From: Fasciolopsis buskii | Lineage: Eukaryota; Platyhelminthes; Trematoda; Plagiorchiida; Fasciolidae | Reading direction: 5' to 3' | Length of the DNA: 64,000 nt | Assembly (NCBI GenBank): GCA_008360955.1 | Contig: LUCM01006819.1 | Location: 124,001-188,000, forward strand | Part shown: piece after piece, positions 22,851-33,741 of the stretch | Layout: each line of letters opens with the position of its first letter | Numbering within the stretch: the stretch's first letter is position 1 | Notes under the pieces: model-generated | The model's database searches: none | The model's input: the letters and a program-made list of their open reading frames with translations, nothing else | Told to the model about the DNA's origin: nothing | Translations under genes and position numbers: made by a program

Positions 22851-24415
22851 TTATTTCATGAAAACATTCTATCTTCTCTTTTCAAGTCGAAATACACTTT
22901 ATAATTTTGATTCCGAGTAGAAAAATCGCTTTCGCCAAACTCCATGTTATATGTCCTTCACGATGTTCACTCAAAGGCTCTTCCCCTGGATTTTAAGCCT
23001 TCAGTGATGCAAGCATGAAAACAACATTATGGGATTCTTCAAGAACTCCCAATTCTGAAGTAGGATCGGTAATCGGAAGACCATTCCATATGTTGCAAAA
23101 TCAAATAACTGGCCACTTTGATTGCTGATAAACCAGCGTTAAGGCTGTTTTGGTCGATTCAAAGGTATTTTTTGTTGCTACCGCTGGCTACCTCGCTTCT
23201 GCCTTCTGGTGAACAAAACTTCGGAGAAGGCCGGAGTTTAACCTTTTATCAGGGATTACCACTCTCTGGTATTCCTGAAACAAAACCGAGTTGATCAACT
23301 GGATGCCTGGGGCTATTTAAATCACGTTTGGTTCTTCACTAAAAATTGCTCATTTAAGATTCCTTGGATTTTTCAACTGCTTATCTAAGCAGTCAACTGT
23401 GCAACCTTTTAGCCTTATTTTTTAGTTTCACACCTACTACGTGAACGATTCATTTTGGATCACCAATCAGACGTGTACTGATTTCTGTTTGATTATCCCA
23501 TGCACATGAACTTAAAAATTGAGCCATATTTTTCAAAATACTTAAGCATCCGATAGGCTCATCTCTTGTTGTTTTTTCGACAAGATTCTGAGACCAGGAA
23601 GTTATTTTTTTCTTTCAAACGAAGTACAATTTATGGATACACTCACTCTGTCAGCTTCCAGAATTCCATGGACACAATAAACTCTAGTGACTAAACTAAG
23701 TATACATTATCGGGCTCGACCTTGCAACAGAAGTTCAATTGAATAACTGCCGAAACAGCATTAAGTTGTTGACTTTCCGCATTTGATTTTTCAATCAAGT
23801 TTTCTCTGATGAAATGCAAAATTCCATAGGACGTTTTTCTGAGGCCGTCCTCGTGGTTGCCAGGTTGGGGAGCGTCTGTCCTGATAATGGGTGGGTCAGT
23901 TTCGGCTTGATGTGTGAATCTTTTAATGCCTAGTTAAGGGGCCCATGTTTCCTATTTTGGTGCTTGGCCCGTGTTCGGATAGCTGGACCGGTTAGTCAAC
24001 AGCCATTTGTTACGTGACGCAGAAAATATGATGGGATATCTGCTCTACTTCGACAGCAAATCTTCATTCTATTCTATTTCGCCGCCGCATTCTCCCTTTT
24101 CCACCAACTTTAGTGCGAAAACCAATTCGAGAAGACGAAAGATTTGTTTAATAATCAAAACCAAATAGCTTATATTAGACTTTGATGAGCAGAACTCACT
24201 GATTGATTACTGTGCCGGCTAATATTGTCCCTCGGCGATCGTCGACTATTCAATAAGGCGTTTTTAGCCCCGCTCATAGGTTGGTGTAATCAGCACCAGG
24301 TCGCGGCAGCCGTGTTGTTCTCTGGTCTGGGTAGAAATATGTCAAGTTAATACCCACTATCCTTATATCACTCAGTTGGAATGTCGAATGCTTCAACATG
24401 AAGTCTCAGCTTGGC
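22851..24415. other. no assignable gene
   Basis: No frame above the noise, no repeats with a partner in the window and no strong splice-bounded open block were found. Confidence 0.55.
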
Positions 24416-24480
24416 TGGTATAGCTTACGTGGTACCAGCATCACTCGATGATCTGAATCCGATTCGAGTCAAGCACACTT
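24416..24480 (+). repeat. tRNA-like relic
   Basis: TGGTATAGCTTACGTGG (24416-24432) resembles an A box and CCGATTCGAGTC (24469-24480) a B box, at tRNA-like spacing. There is no discernible 3' family tail. Low support. Confidence 0.3.
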
Positions 24481-24802
24481 CACGTTCAGAGCTTCAAATA
24501 TTTTTCAAAACTCCCAACCATGACTGTTGGTAACATGTTTTCTTTAATATATATATCCATGAATAGTGTGCGCAGCCTGATTATGACTTCGCTAACAATA
24601 AGTAGATATAAAGGAGCTCAAAGCCAAGATTTTCTACTGCTAATTTATTCATTTTGCATTCATTGCTGGCGTGGCCTTTATTCGACCCAATATACCGGTT
24701 CTTATTCTGTTCAGTACAAGGATTAGTTCTTTTATCCAGTACCGGGTGAAACCGTTCAAAGAAATAAGGACTAATTAAGGAAGAAACGGCAACAAACGAA
24801 CA

Positions 24803-26195
24803 ATGTCCAGTTTTGACCTATCTGACAGTTTGCGATTCAGTAATTTAGGGAAGCTTACAGCTAAATTACATGTCATTCTAGTATTAAATAGGCGATTTTG
24901 AATCAAGCACAATCGAACACGTCGCTAGTTTGACGAGATTTGTGGTAAAGGACAATTCGTTATCGATGGGCTTGATAGCACGCCTGACCTGTTGGGACGT
25001 TATATCATTGCACGTTTCATAACTGCCTCTCTCCGTCTGGTGGACTCGGATATGCCCTTTCCGCTACAGTCGTGCGTGAAACACGTAAAAAATGATGGTA
25101 GGACTATCTTCATTTCTCTGCAGTCATCGCGATGACCGTATAAATTTTCTCACCATATCCCAGTAATTTCGAAACTGAATTTCAAATAACTGGTAGGTGT
25201 TGATCACCTGTTTGGAGCGGAACAATGCACCATCAGTGACGCAACTGCTGAAGCATTGCACGCGCGGCTTTTGTGATGGCTCCTTGAATATGTAAATCTA
25301 TGATTATGCTCGCTGTGCTGTTCCTCATAGGTGGACTGCGATTCTGCATATCTCTACTAAACATGCCCCACTACAGCCAACCAACAAGAGAGATGTCGGT
25401 CAATATGTTTACCACTGAATCACCGACAACCTTGAACCGATCATCTTTTTGATAATAAATTCAGTGATTGCATGCAATGACCTCATACAACTGCCTAATG
25501 ATCCATACCATTTAATAATGAAAAAATTGTGTTAGTTGGACCAGTTTACTGCATCGCTTGGGCAGATGTGACGGAATGCCTGACATGCAGTTGCCGAAAA
25601 TTTCCAGTTCGCTGTTCATGGTCTTCCTAATTCCCGTTGATTATAATTCATCCCATTGCAGAAGTGCAACAGTGTGCATTCTACTTCACATTCGATTCTG
25701 CATTGGTTAATTTCTAACATCGGGTCGATGTGTAATTTTCCCCAAAGTCACATGAAGTTCGTTTGTTCTGAATCGCACTAGTGTTTTTGTGATCCACTCG
25801 GGACCGAAATAAAATCTGGCAAAAACGCCAGGTGATCTACTTTTCTGACACCTTTTATGTTTGTTTTCGTGCAACTTTGCAGAGATAGAGTGGATGAACA
25901 GGTGTTAAATCACTGGGACGTAGTACCATCACAAAAGTACAATAAACTTATAAAGAGGTATACAGAATTTTCTGCGGTGTCGAGCCAAGTAACAACTGTT
26001 TTGTTGACAGTTTTAGGAAAAAAAACTTATTTGGTGAATGTTGGGTATTATTTTCGTTTTGTTTTCCTTAAGATTGAATCCTTACCCAACAAATTCGGAC
26101 CAGCCATTTTTCGGCATCATGGTGTTGGATTCGCATTGCAAACCATCACAAGTGTGCAAACTAAATCTGATTATTTAGAGACTTTACAGAATTAG
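24803..26195 (+). CDS. five-exon gene model, possible MA3/PDCD4-like protein
   Basis: Exons 24803-24880, 24929-25097, 25197-25272, 25883-25988 and 26073-26195 give 183 codons with all phases agreeing (0, 1, 2, 0) and GT-AG introns of 48, 99, 610 and 84 nt. Exon 1 starts at an ATG (MSSFDLSDSL). Exon 2 holds IDGLDSTPDLLGRYIIARF, which resembles the LDTP..L..FIARAV segment of MA3 domains (PDCD4, eIF4G partners that bind eIF4A). Exon 3 adds VDHLFGAEQC. Exon 4 has DRVDEQVLNHWDVVPSQ and exon 5 ends in TAG. A canonical AATAAA lies 18 nt after the stop. Splice sites at exons 4 and 5 are strong; the intron 3 donor (GTGATG) is weak. If the family is right, the protein is divergent and short. The exon structure is better supported than the family. 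Confidence 0.45.
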
Positions 26196-26212
26196 TAGTT
26201 GATTTAGTACTG

Positions 26213-26218
26213 AATAAA
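26213..26218 (+). terminator. poly(A) signal AATAAA
   Basis: The canonical hexamer lies 18 nt beyond the TAG of the last exon of the 24.8-26.2 kb model, inside an A-rich run. It is the expected position for a compact 3' UTR and the main independent support for that terminal exon. Confidence 0.5.
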
Positions 26219-26389
26219 AAAGCAATGCAATTCACGGGGGTCAGCTCCAGGCTTTTACTCGAATAAGCGGAAAAATTTAAATTAAAAATGAAAATATCCA
26301 TTTTTGGCCTTGAACGTTTTAAGTTTGATAAATCCATACTTAGAGAATGGGAAATCCACTTCCACGCTACGCACTCAGATGTCGAACTC

Positions 26390-26460
26390 ATGAGCCGGGA
26401 TCAAACCGAAGACTTGCCGCTTACGGATTGAACGCTTTACTCCTGCGCAACCGTCGACAC
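26390..26460 (-). repeat. tRNA-derived relic (possible SINE head)
   Basis: On the minus strand, TTGCGCAGGAGTAAAGCG (26433-26450) is a good A box and GGTTTGATCCC (about 26397-26407) a good B box, some 42 nt apart as in elongator tRNAs. Flanking bases do not form a clean acceptor stem. The sequence beyond the B box does not match families A or B, so it may be a third SINE family or an isolated tRNA pseudogene. Confidence 0.4.
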
Positions 26461-27822
26461 GGCTCTCGGGTGTAACTTACGTAATTGAACATCCTGTGTT
26501 GCGTGAACTACCGTTCTATTGAAATGCAGCAACTAATCAGGTTTCGGTCGATGGACTAGCCTCGACGGTCACTTTCAAATGGGAGCAAACGGTACAGCTG
26601 AACAGGATTAATTGATTAACATTCAGTTTATTTTAGGTGACATGAGCAGTCAGATGCGGTGGGGAATTGAAAACCCACTCACGTAACACTAGATGTTTAC
26701 TCAACTACTTTGCATCCGAGAGCCATATCCATTTTTGCTCGGAGCTAGGGCACTTGGCAGGAAAGAGGAAGGTAGCCGAGTCATTTTCGGACCGTAATGT
26801 CTACATCTGGAGGCGTAACACGTGAATGGAATTCCCATTCCAAATTACATCCAGCTCGTCGTACCACCTCGAAACAGCTAAAGTATCCTGGTTTGATCAG
26901 AACCGGTGGTCCAAAAATAATATCTTGCCTACAGATATTCAGACTGTGTAATCGCCACATTAATTCCCCCGCGTTCTGGCAACCGTTGGTGTGGCGCATC
27001 AGCAAGGAGCAGATGCACCAACACTTTATTTGGATCAATGAATTGTTGATAGCCTGCATAGTTCGCTTGATGGCTAGTACGGTAGAATAACAAATAGTCG
27101 TCCCGTATTCTCGTTCAAGAATAGGCAGCGCCAACGATTACCTGGAGGGGTCAAACAATTACTCAGTGCTTCCTTGGTATCCTAGCGACGATGTGACAGT
27201 TTACTTTGCATGATTGCTATCTTGGTTTGAAATGCGGAAGTGTCAACTTTAACCGTCCTAAAACGTACATTCTCCCTCGCAGGTGAGTTGAATCAAGTTG
27301 TGGACGGTTTTAAAGATAGTGATTTACTATTTAAAGAAGAGAGAACTGGACCCCAAATAATTTCAGTGAACATTCAAATACGTTAATTTTATCTATCAAC
27401 AAAAGCGAAGACCACAGGATCATTTAGCCCGGAAAACCTGTGCAGATTTTCAACGAGCTAAATAGTGGTTATGAAGGTGCACAATATGCATACATAAGTA
27501 AAACCTTAAAAGTTGAACTGGATCTGTAATAACCTGGCCTGATGTGATAATCATAACATGAATTTCAGGATGCTTGCATGCGTAAGCTCTTGATTGTTGA
27601 TCTCAAAGTTCCGGTTGCAGATGTTTAACTTTCATTCAAATAGATCAGTTAGCCTGGCACGTTTTTTAGCCTGTTGAGGGTTTAGTGATGCACGTGACAG
27701 ACAATGATCAAACGGTTGGTCAGAAGTTAGGATCCCCATAAATAACGGCGTCACCCCCCTTGCCATCCCGCATCTAGGGCGATTCGGCTCCTGAAGGTTG
27801 TGCATCTTATGACTTCATTGTT
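26461..27822. other. block open on both strands at 26.8-27.1 kb, otherwise empty
   Basis: The minus-strand frame 26781-27134 (117 codons, cysteine-containing) and the plus-strand frame 26797-27090 overlap. A second minus-strand frame (reading ANYAGYQQFIDPNKVLVHLL) is also open for about 45 codons. I cannot decide which, if any, is real and see no family. The rest of the stretch shows nothing. Confidence 0.4.
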
Positions 27823-27990
27823 GGCCGGCGGTGGCCAAGCGGGTAAGGTCGCGACGTTTGAACGTGGAGGTCGCGGGTCCGAATCCCGCCACCGCCTTTC
27901 GGCCGCCCCATTTGACATTCCTCTGTTGACCGCGGTCCCTTTCCTGAAAAATGATGCACATTATTTCATTAATAAAGAAAGTATAAGATA
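27823..27990 (+). mobile_element. tRNA-derived SINE family A, copy 2 (best preserved)
   Basis: The head GCCGGCGGTGGCCAAGCGGG continues as TAAGGTCGCGACG and carries an intact B box, GGTCCGAATCCC, inside the pairing GCGGG...CCCGC. The tail is TTATTTCATTAATAAAGAAA. The extra-long arm-like segment between the boxes suggests a Leu/Ser (class II) tRNA ancestor. With both boxes intact this is the copy most likely to keep pol III promoter function. Confidence 0.9.
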
Positions 27991-29052
27991 GAATATCTAA
28001 TGGAGGTGCGTGATGAATGACAAGGGGAAAAAATGAAGTCTGTGGTTTTGTTAGTTACCGAATAATTAGTTTTATGCAAATATTCAGCTCACGAATCAGA
28101 GTAACTGTTGACGGAATCGCGGACTCTGTGAAACGGACCCTTTTTGTTTGCACTGCTAATTATATGTGTACACTGAAATTGATTCCCTTGATGACGTTAC
28201 AATCGCGTCAGAACGAGGAACCTGGTGCACCGGTACATGTGCCACTTCCGAGTTTAGTCAAAATCGGAACATACTGATCAGAATCGATTTATCCAATTTA
28301 CCTGCAAATTAATAAGTCAAAATAATCAAGATAAGTGTGAGGGACAAGTTTCGGAGTTTCCTCCAAATTTATTCATCCTTGCATGCTACAGCTGGATGTC
28401 ATGTAAGGTTTCGTATATGCCCCCTTTTGGGGGCACAGTGGGCGAACCTATTTGCTCTTTTTTCTCTACCATATTTTAACATGCATGTTTAGTTCAGAAT
28501 GTCATATTCTCGCTGTGACGCGTACCACGACAATGGTAGCCATGGCAACGAGGGGAACTTATGTAAATACTTTCCCCTACACGCATGCACGCACAAGCAC
28601 TGGACGTTGAAGGTAACTGTATTCACCCTGTACATGCAATCGACGTTCTTCAACGCGAGTTATTGGTTATCCCAAAATCCGACCATTTGTTTCGGCTGTT
28701 TGTGTTTGCCACTCCCCTCTAGGACTTCCACGAACCGACATACTGGGCCTTACTGATCGCGGTGCCTCGTATTGTGATAGCCTCTGAAAACCGTTCCAAT
28801 AATGGTAAACAAAAATAATGATGAAGTATCCACGTCAAAGTGATTTTCAGCTCAACTCAACTAAAAATTGTTATACCAAGTATATTTGGGCATTTATCCG
28901 AGTGGCTTTCAATCCTTCGTTTCACATCAATTATTCGGGTGTGCTCATCTTAAGTGACACTTATCCCTACGCTCTTGTCCAGCAGCGGAACTAATTGTAG
29001 CTACCTTATCATTCACGGGCAAAATAAATTAGTGTTGAAAGTTGAAGTTCGG
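27991..29052. other. no assignable gene
   Basis: Frames at 28017-28277 and 28499-28756 (+) are not recognisable and lack clear splice borders. GCCCCCTTTTGGGGGC near 28419-28434 is a small perfect-looking palindrome (6-bp arms) of unknown meaning. Confidence 0.45.
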
Positions 29053-29898
29053 TTATTTATTGATTCGCATCAATCTTGAAATTGCACTGATCTGCCTCAC
29101 TGACCAGAAGAGAAAGGTTGTCCCTTTAAAGGGCCATACACAGGACTGCGTTGAAGCGCGTCGATTCCATTGTAGTATAAACAAACTGTGAATACTCACA
29201 TCTAATTTACAACCTAAAGCCTCAGTTTCAGAAACCGTGCGGCTTCCGTTGCCAAACTTAAACCAAAGTGTTTGACAAAAACAATCAACTGTTTGTTTGT
29301 TACAATTTACATTCATTTTAGCATCAAAAGAGATAAGTTGCTTGGACAAAACCATATGACTTGCACTCAGTCGATACTCTGGTGTTTTGGCGATTACAAT
29401 GCCACCAAGTAACAATCTGAAAAAGGAATATCCAGTCAATAATTAACCTCACTGATGGCCACAGTTGCAATCTGCTTTGTGGCTTCTACATCTTCTTCCT
29501 TTGTTTTTGCTAAACTGCTGAGAATTAGATCACACCTCGAGTTTTATTCCTTTTACTGTGCGTGATCCTTCACTAATACTGAATGCTTAATCAGTATGTG
29601 CAACCAGTTACAGCTTATGTTTCAACCGATGATTTGGCATGTTACCAGGACTCGTAAGTGAAAAGCCAATTGAAAAAAACAACTGTGGTTCAATAATGAT
29701 TTTAGTTAGCTGATCAAAATCACTCATACCATACAGCTACCACAAGAAGGTAAGTGCAAGTATTGACACATTTATGTATGTATACGTATTTGGTGTTGGT
29801 TTTCTTCTTTGAGCTGGGAAATCCATGTTGTCGTCCATACGACCGAGATAATCCTGCAGTCGCTTTGAATGATCATTTAGCAGCTTAACATACTTCAT
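29053..29898 (-). CDS. five-exon gene model with very small introns, membrane protein
   Basis: Reading the minus strand, exons 29898-29741, 29682-29646, 29517-29453, 29416-29200 and 29145-29053 join in phase (2, 0, 2, 0) to 189 codons. Introns are 58, 128, 36 and 54 nt. Exon 1 opens at an ATG (MKYVKLLNDHSKRLQ) and ends in a hydrophobic YINVSILALTFL that a 37-nt microexon extends (CFFQLAFHLRVL), forming one membrane segment. Exon 3 is basic with cysteines. Exon 4 begins LLLGGIVIA after the strong acceptor TATTCCTTTTTCAG and ends at a perfect GAT|GTGAGT. The last exon ends in TAA overlapping AATAAA. Exon 4 is the most certain and exon 3 the least. No family recognised. Microexons and tiny introns are known in flatworm genes such as the MEG group, but I do not claim membership. 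Confidence 0.35.
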
Positions 29899-29899
29899 A

Positions 29900-30201
29900 T
29901 TATTCTAGGTGAGCAAAGCTCTTGCCTGGGGAAATATCGATGCCACTATTTTTACAAGAAAATATAGGTATCTCCATAACTGTATTAGCTAAAAATGCAG
30001 CGAAATGAATGAGAGAATGAAACTCTGAATAGCTTGGACAAAAGTTCGCTGTAAGCACGAAATTGGCTTCGGGTGTACGAATAGGGGAAGTGAAAACTGA
30101 TACCAATTAACTTGACACATATTTGGAAAGATGGCCCCAGATTTACACAATCAACTGAGTCGAACGTCAGTTTCATGTCAGGTGAGGCAGAAACCATTGG
30201 T
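29900..30201 (-). CDS. candidate 3' exons of an unknown gene
   Basis: The minus-strand frame PMVSASPDMKLTFDSVDCVN and following residues runs to the donor ATTG|GTATCA (about 30096) in phase 1. After an intron of about 115 nt, the acceptor CATTTCGCTGCATTTTTAG (about 29999) enters in the matching phase and reads NTVMEIPIFSCKNSGIDISP before a TAA at 29900. The phases fit and the second acceptor is very strong. It lies directly upstream of the 29.05-29.9 kb model on the same strand, so it could be its 5' part with different splicing. A SINE sits just upstream at 30341-30519. Confidence 0.3.
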
Positions 30202-30340
30202 CTGCGGTACGTGTGCAAATGTCTTATTATTCGTTTCGAAGTGAACATATGGCCAACGCAACCTCGACCGGAAGAAAGACCCTCTTGATTTTCACCGCGC
30301 ACACTTGGTGGGCACAATACAGTGTTAGGAGGATAATCTT

Positions 30341-30519
30341 TTATCTTCCATCTTTTACTTCCTTTATTAATGAAACAGCAATGTGCATCAATTTTCAGGA
30401 AGGTGGCCGCGGCCAGCAGAGGACTGCCAAGTGGGTAAGTTGACCGGCGGTGGGAGGATTCGCACTCGCGACCTTCACGTCCAAACACCACGATCTTTTC
30501 CGTTTGGCCACCGGCAGCC
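30341..30519 (-). mobile_element. tRNA-derived SINE family A, copy 3
   Basis: Inverted relative to copies 1 and 2. Read on the minus strand it runs GCCGGTGGCCAAACGG (A box region), GTGTTTGGACGTGAAGGTCG, GTGCGAATCCTCCC (B box with altered 5' half), the shared GCCGGTCAACTTACCC body and the TTTCATTAATAAAGG tail. It is closer to copy 1 than to copy 2. Confidence 0.9.
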
Positions 30520-32659
30520 CGAAAGTAGTTGGTACGTGGTACTCACCAAACTGAGTCGTCTGCAGCTTCCATATGGGGACTTGTCAGCCTTCTCGCAAAT
30601 GGGCACAATGACGGATTCATGAGTTTTTCTTTTATGGACAGAAAAAGAAAGCATGTCGTTGAATTACGGGATAAACCATCCCGTTTTCATTATCAACATG
30701 CCAGAAGCCAACTAGCACAGCGAATCACCATGCATCAACTTCGCAAGTTACTCGTTTAGTCGAACGCATAAGTCTTTGTAAAAATCAAAATCTTCTCCTT
30801 ATAGGTCCTTTAGCTCACTGTCTGCAGACAGTACGGTTCGACGGTCGGTCTCTTAGCCTCATAGAATAAAGCCAAGAACAAATATATATCGACGTTCGCC
30901 CAACGACAACTCGGTCGGTATTGCCTGGGCGTTCAGTACCTCGCACTACCGTTGTTCTATCTGACCGGAACGTGCAATTATTTAAGACGCAAACATAGGT
31001 CACGTCAAGAAATCTATTTTTTGCGTACTCATTTGTGCGGCAGTAGTTAGACATTTGCATACCTCTGGTAGATTTCTACCAGATTCTCGTCCAAAAATAT
31101 GCTCGCGTCCCATGAACTATTCAGTTTTATCTATTCTACTTAAGGTTGATTCGTAAATATTCGAAGTGATATGACCGTCAAATCTGATAACTTCATTTCA
31201 TTCTATGCACGCTTAGCTGTACTATATAGCCAAGCTATGCCACATTGACGCTTTCACTTCGCTAACCGATGCTACGTGACAAGCTTTTCTAAGACATCTA
31301 TTTCCCAAACGCATTCCTTCCAGAAGGTTTCATTGAACACTTGTTAAACTTCCTTACATTGCTTCGATCTAATAAACTAATTAGGATCCGCAGGATTTCC
31401 ATTTACTGCGGCCAGATTGTAAAATCCTCAGGTGCAGCTTATTTGACTTAATCATCAAATCAAAAGTCGTCGGATTTGTCACGGTCGACTTTCGGCATGT
31501 GAATCAATTGCCACTCACGCAATAGTTCTTACGTTGGGTCCTGTCTACCCAAACTTCTAAATATTATTGATGCGGTTAGCACTGAATCGAAAACCCTACC
31601 CAGATTGCGCGAGCACACAACGGTCGTGTGAAAGCAACAATTCATTTGTGTGCATTGAGATGTTTACCGCCATTACTCACGAAGGGATTGAACCACATTT
31701 ATGCTATTCGACAAACGTTTCGCATTTCAACTACAAAGCTGTGGTTGTTTGCTAATAGGACGAATCTAGAATAAAAGAAGTTCACGTTAGCAGTTAGTTC
31801 ATATCCACCCGTTTTTTGTTACGAATTTAATCACTGCCCCCTCCTCGGTTTGCACCTTCAGTGCCAAACTGATAAACAAGTTGGCTGAAAACAATAATGA
31901 AATTTACGAAGTTTTTTCCAATGCAGAATGAAATTTGAGACCGATCGTTTCGCATCAGACTAGAAAAGTGATATCGTAAAGCAGCATTTTCTGCTGATCA
32001 TGTCTGAACTGGTTAGTAATGATTAGAAGTCACTTCTGAGGTGAATAATTTGAATAACCTGTGCCGACAGAAAAAAAATCATTTAAAGTCACCGGCGTAA
32101 AAAGTACCCTGCACTGTCAGCGATTCAATAATTCACAGCTTTTTTTGCTTTGAGGCGTCGTGGAGTCTGTTTGTCCAACTTGAACGGGGACGATCTCCGA
32201 AAGATGATAATCCCAAGCCTTTTGATGTGCATGCCAAAGACCGAAAAACACATTTGGGCTGAGGGGTGCTAATTGTACAAAACAAAATATTACCGTTACT
32301 TAATCCAGAACAAATGACGACGCACTAGTGTGTGATCTGTTATTTTACGTCGCGGACAAATCCAAGCAACGGCAGTTCCGAAATCGATGAAATGCCAGTG
32401 AGTGATGGGACTAGTCAATCACAAAAGTTGTTCAGAACGCAGATCAGTCGGAAAAGACAAGAAAAAAAGTGTTTTACTCATCTTCCAAGCATTCCAAAGT
32501 TTATCCTCAAGTACATTCGAACATACATTTTGTGAATGTTAATTTGGTCCGCCTACTAATGATTCTGGAGTTTCTCAAGGCGCTTTTAAATACGTATGTA
32601 CTTCTTCAGTACAACAGAAGCGCACAATGCATGACTGTACCACGTTTGCTGCCGCCTAC
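30520..32659. other. no assignable gene; possible LTR scrap at 30.8-31.0 kb
   Basis: At 30815-31060 a run with CATAGAATAAAGCC followed by GC-rich sequence has the look of the 3' part of an LTR (poly(A) signal then short R/U5), but no second LTR, primer-binding site or internal region was found. At about 32332-32392 (+) a short frame ending EIDEMP meets a perfect CCA|GTGAGT donor and could belong to the C-type-lectin model downstream. Confidence 0.35.
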
Positions 32660-33014
32660 TTTGAAGCAGTAGTTCTTTGGTAGGTGTCGTATTGTTCGGT
32701 CTTCGCGTGTATAGAATGCACGCACACATGTTTCGCTCCACTGGGTGTTCCGATTCCAGCATCTTTGTGCAATTCGTAGACGTCAATGGGACAGCAGGTT
32801 TAGAATGCACTATCACAATATTTTCTTATCTTTTCATTATTTTGTTGTTGAATTTGGGTAAACTGTTCTGTATTGACTCAACTGGCAGCCAGCAAGTACC
32901 TCCAAATTGTAGCAGTTCACAGCGAACATAAAGTGAACTGAGTTTACGCTCAACTGTACTGGCAACATCTACAGCCTCTTCAGGTTGACTAGGGCAATAA
33001 AAGGTCTTCATCAT
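32660..33014 (-). CDS. candidate two-exon model, unknown protein
   Basis: Exon 33014-32900 starts at MMKTFYCPSQPEEAVDVAST and leaves in phase 1 at GGAG|GTACTT. Exon 32809-32660 enters in phase 1 and reads VHSKPAVPLTSTNCTKMLES and beyond, to AAA|GTAGGC. Both are open on this strand and phases agree. The internal acceptor (ATATTGTGATAG) has almost no pyrimidine tract, and the plus strand is also open at 32677-32931, which lowers confidence. No family recognised. Confidence 0.3.
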
Positions 33015-33114
33015 TTTTCCATGTACTCCAATAGTGGTCGATTGAAGTTCGATGATCGCTTCTTGTTTCGACTGCTTGAAATTCTTGTTTTTATATCAAT
33101 TACTGCTGTACCAG

Positions 33115-33420
33115 GCTGTACAAGTACGAAGGTTTATGCTCTGATAACGTAGAGTACACATACAATGATTCGTGTTTCCATTTCGGCAAAATCGTTCAAT
33201 CCGACCTTCCCAGACATGCCAGGTAAGTGACGATGACGTCGATGTTACCATAAACAGTCCGCTATCATCCAGTCAAAACATGCATTTCCAAGATTAGTAT
33301 AACCCTAAAAGCTAACTCATTTGTTTTGAAAACATTTCCAGCTGCTTGTTTCTCGATGTATCCGATGACGAGTTGGGAATTTCCATGCTGCATAATTCCA
33401 GTTCATTCCACCAGCTATAA
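33115..33420 (+). CDS. partial C-type-lectin-like domain, two exons
   Basis: Exon 33115-33222 follows a strong acceptor (ATTACTGCTGTACCAG), reads LYKYEGLCSDNVEYTYNDSC then FHFGKIVQSDLPRHA, and ends in phase 2 at the perfect donor CCAG|GTAAGT. Exon 33342-33420 follows AAACATTTCCAG, enters in phase 2 and starts with a serine and a cysteine, then LFLDVSDDELGIS. The spacing C-x11-C-[FY]-x-F and then 16 residues to the third cysteine matches the N-terminal half of C-type lectin domains. The frame stops at TAA (33418-33420), before the WIGL-like core and the last cysteines, so the gene is truncated or more exons were missed. The family binds sugars or proteins outside cells. A signal peptide exon was not found. 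Confidence 0.45.
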
Positions 33421-33558
33421 TATTTTCCATATCACTGTGGATTTAAGTCTAGATTGTTCGGATGTATGCAAAAGAAAATTCGCAAGGGGGTAAAAAGTTT
33501 CATTTTCACGAGTTGCACCAAAAGCTTGGTAGCATTTTGCAAACGGATACATGAACAA

Positions 33559-33741
33559 TTACGGCACCTCAGATTGCGCAGTTGCAAATGTTTCCTGTAG
33601 AAGATTGACGGTCCGTCTGTCAGGGTTGCAAATATTTCGGACAGTCGCTAAATATTTCACATACTTCCAAAGGGGGAATTGATCTAGACAACCGTCTAAA
33701 ATTCTGTCACTCCAACTGTCCAACAGTTCATCACTCTCCAT
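33559..33741 (-). CDS. candidate first exon or small protein, helical
   Basis: An ATG at 33741 opens a 60-codon minus-strand frame, MESDELLDSWSDRILDGCLD and onward, with amphipathic helix-like spacing. It meets a moderate GAG|GTGCCG donor two codons before its TAA. Nothing identifies the family. It lies head to head with the plus-strand exon at 33727-33961, overlapping by about 15 bp. Only one of the two, or a divergent pair, may be real. Confidence 0.3.
   Translation of the reverse strand: MESDELLDSWSDRILDGCLDQFPLWKYVKYLATVRNICNPDRRTVNLLQETFATAQSEVP

Noticed and set aside
27800..27991. 63-codon plus-strand frame
   Set aside because: It is the SINE itself (tRNA-like head and tail), not a protein.
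29985..30491. 168-codon minus-strand open frame as a single gene
   Set aside because: Its first part is SINE family A sequence read in reverse. Only the last part, split by splice signals, is kept as candidate exons.
30815..31060. Solo LTR
   Set aside because: AATAAA followed by a GC-rich end is suggestive, but there are no TG..CA ends, target duplication or second copy in the window.
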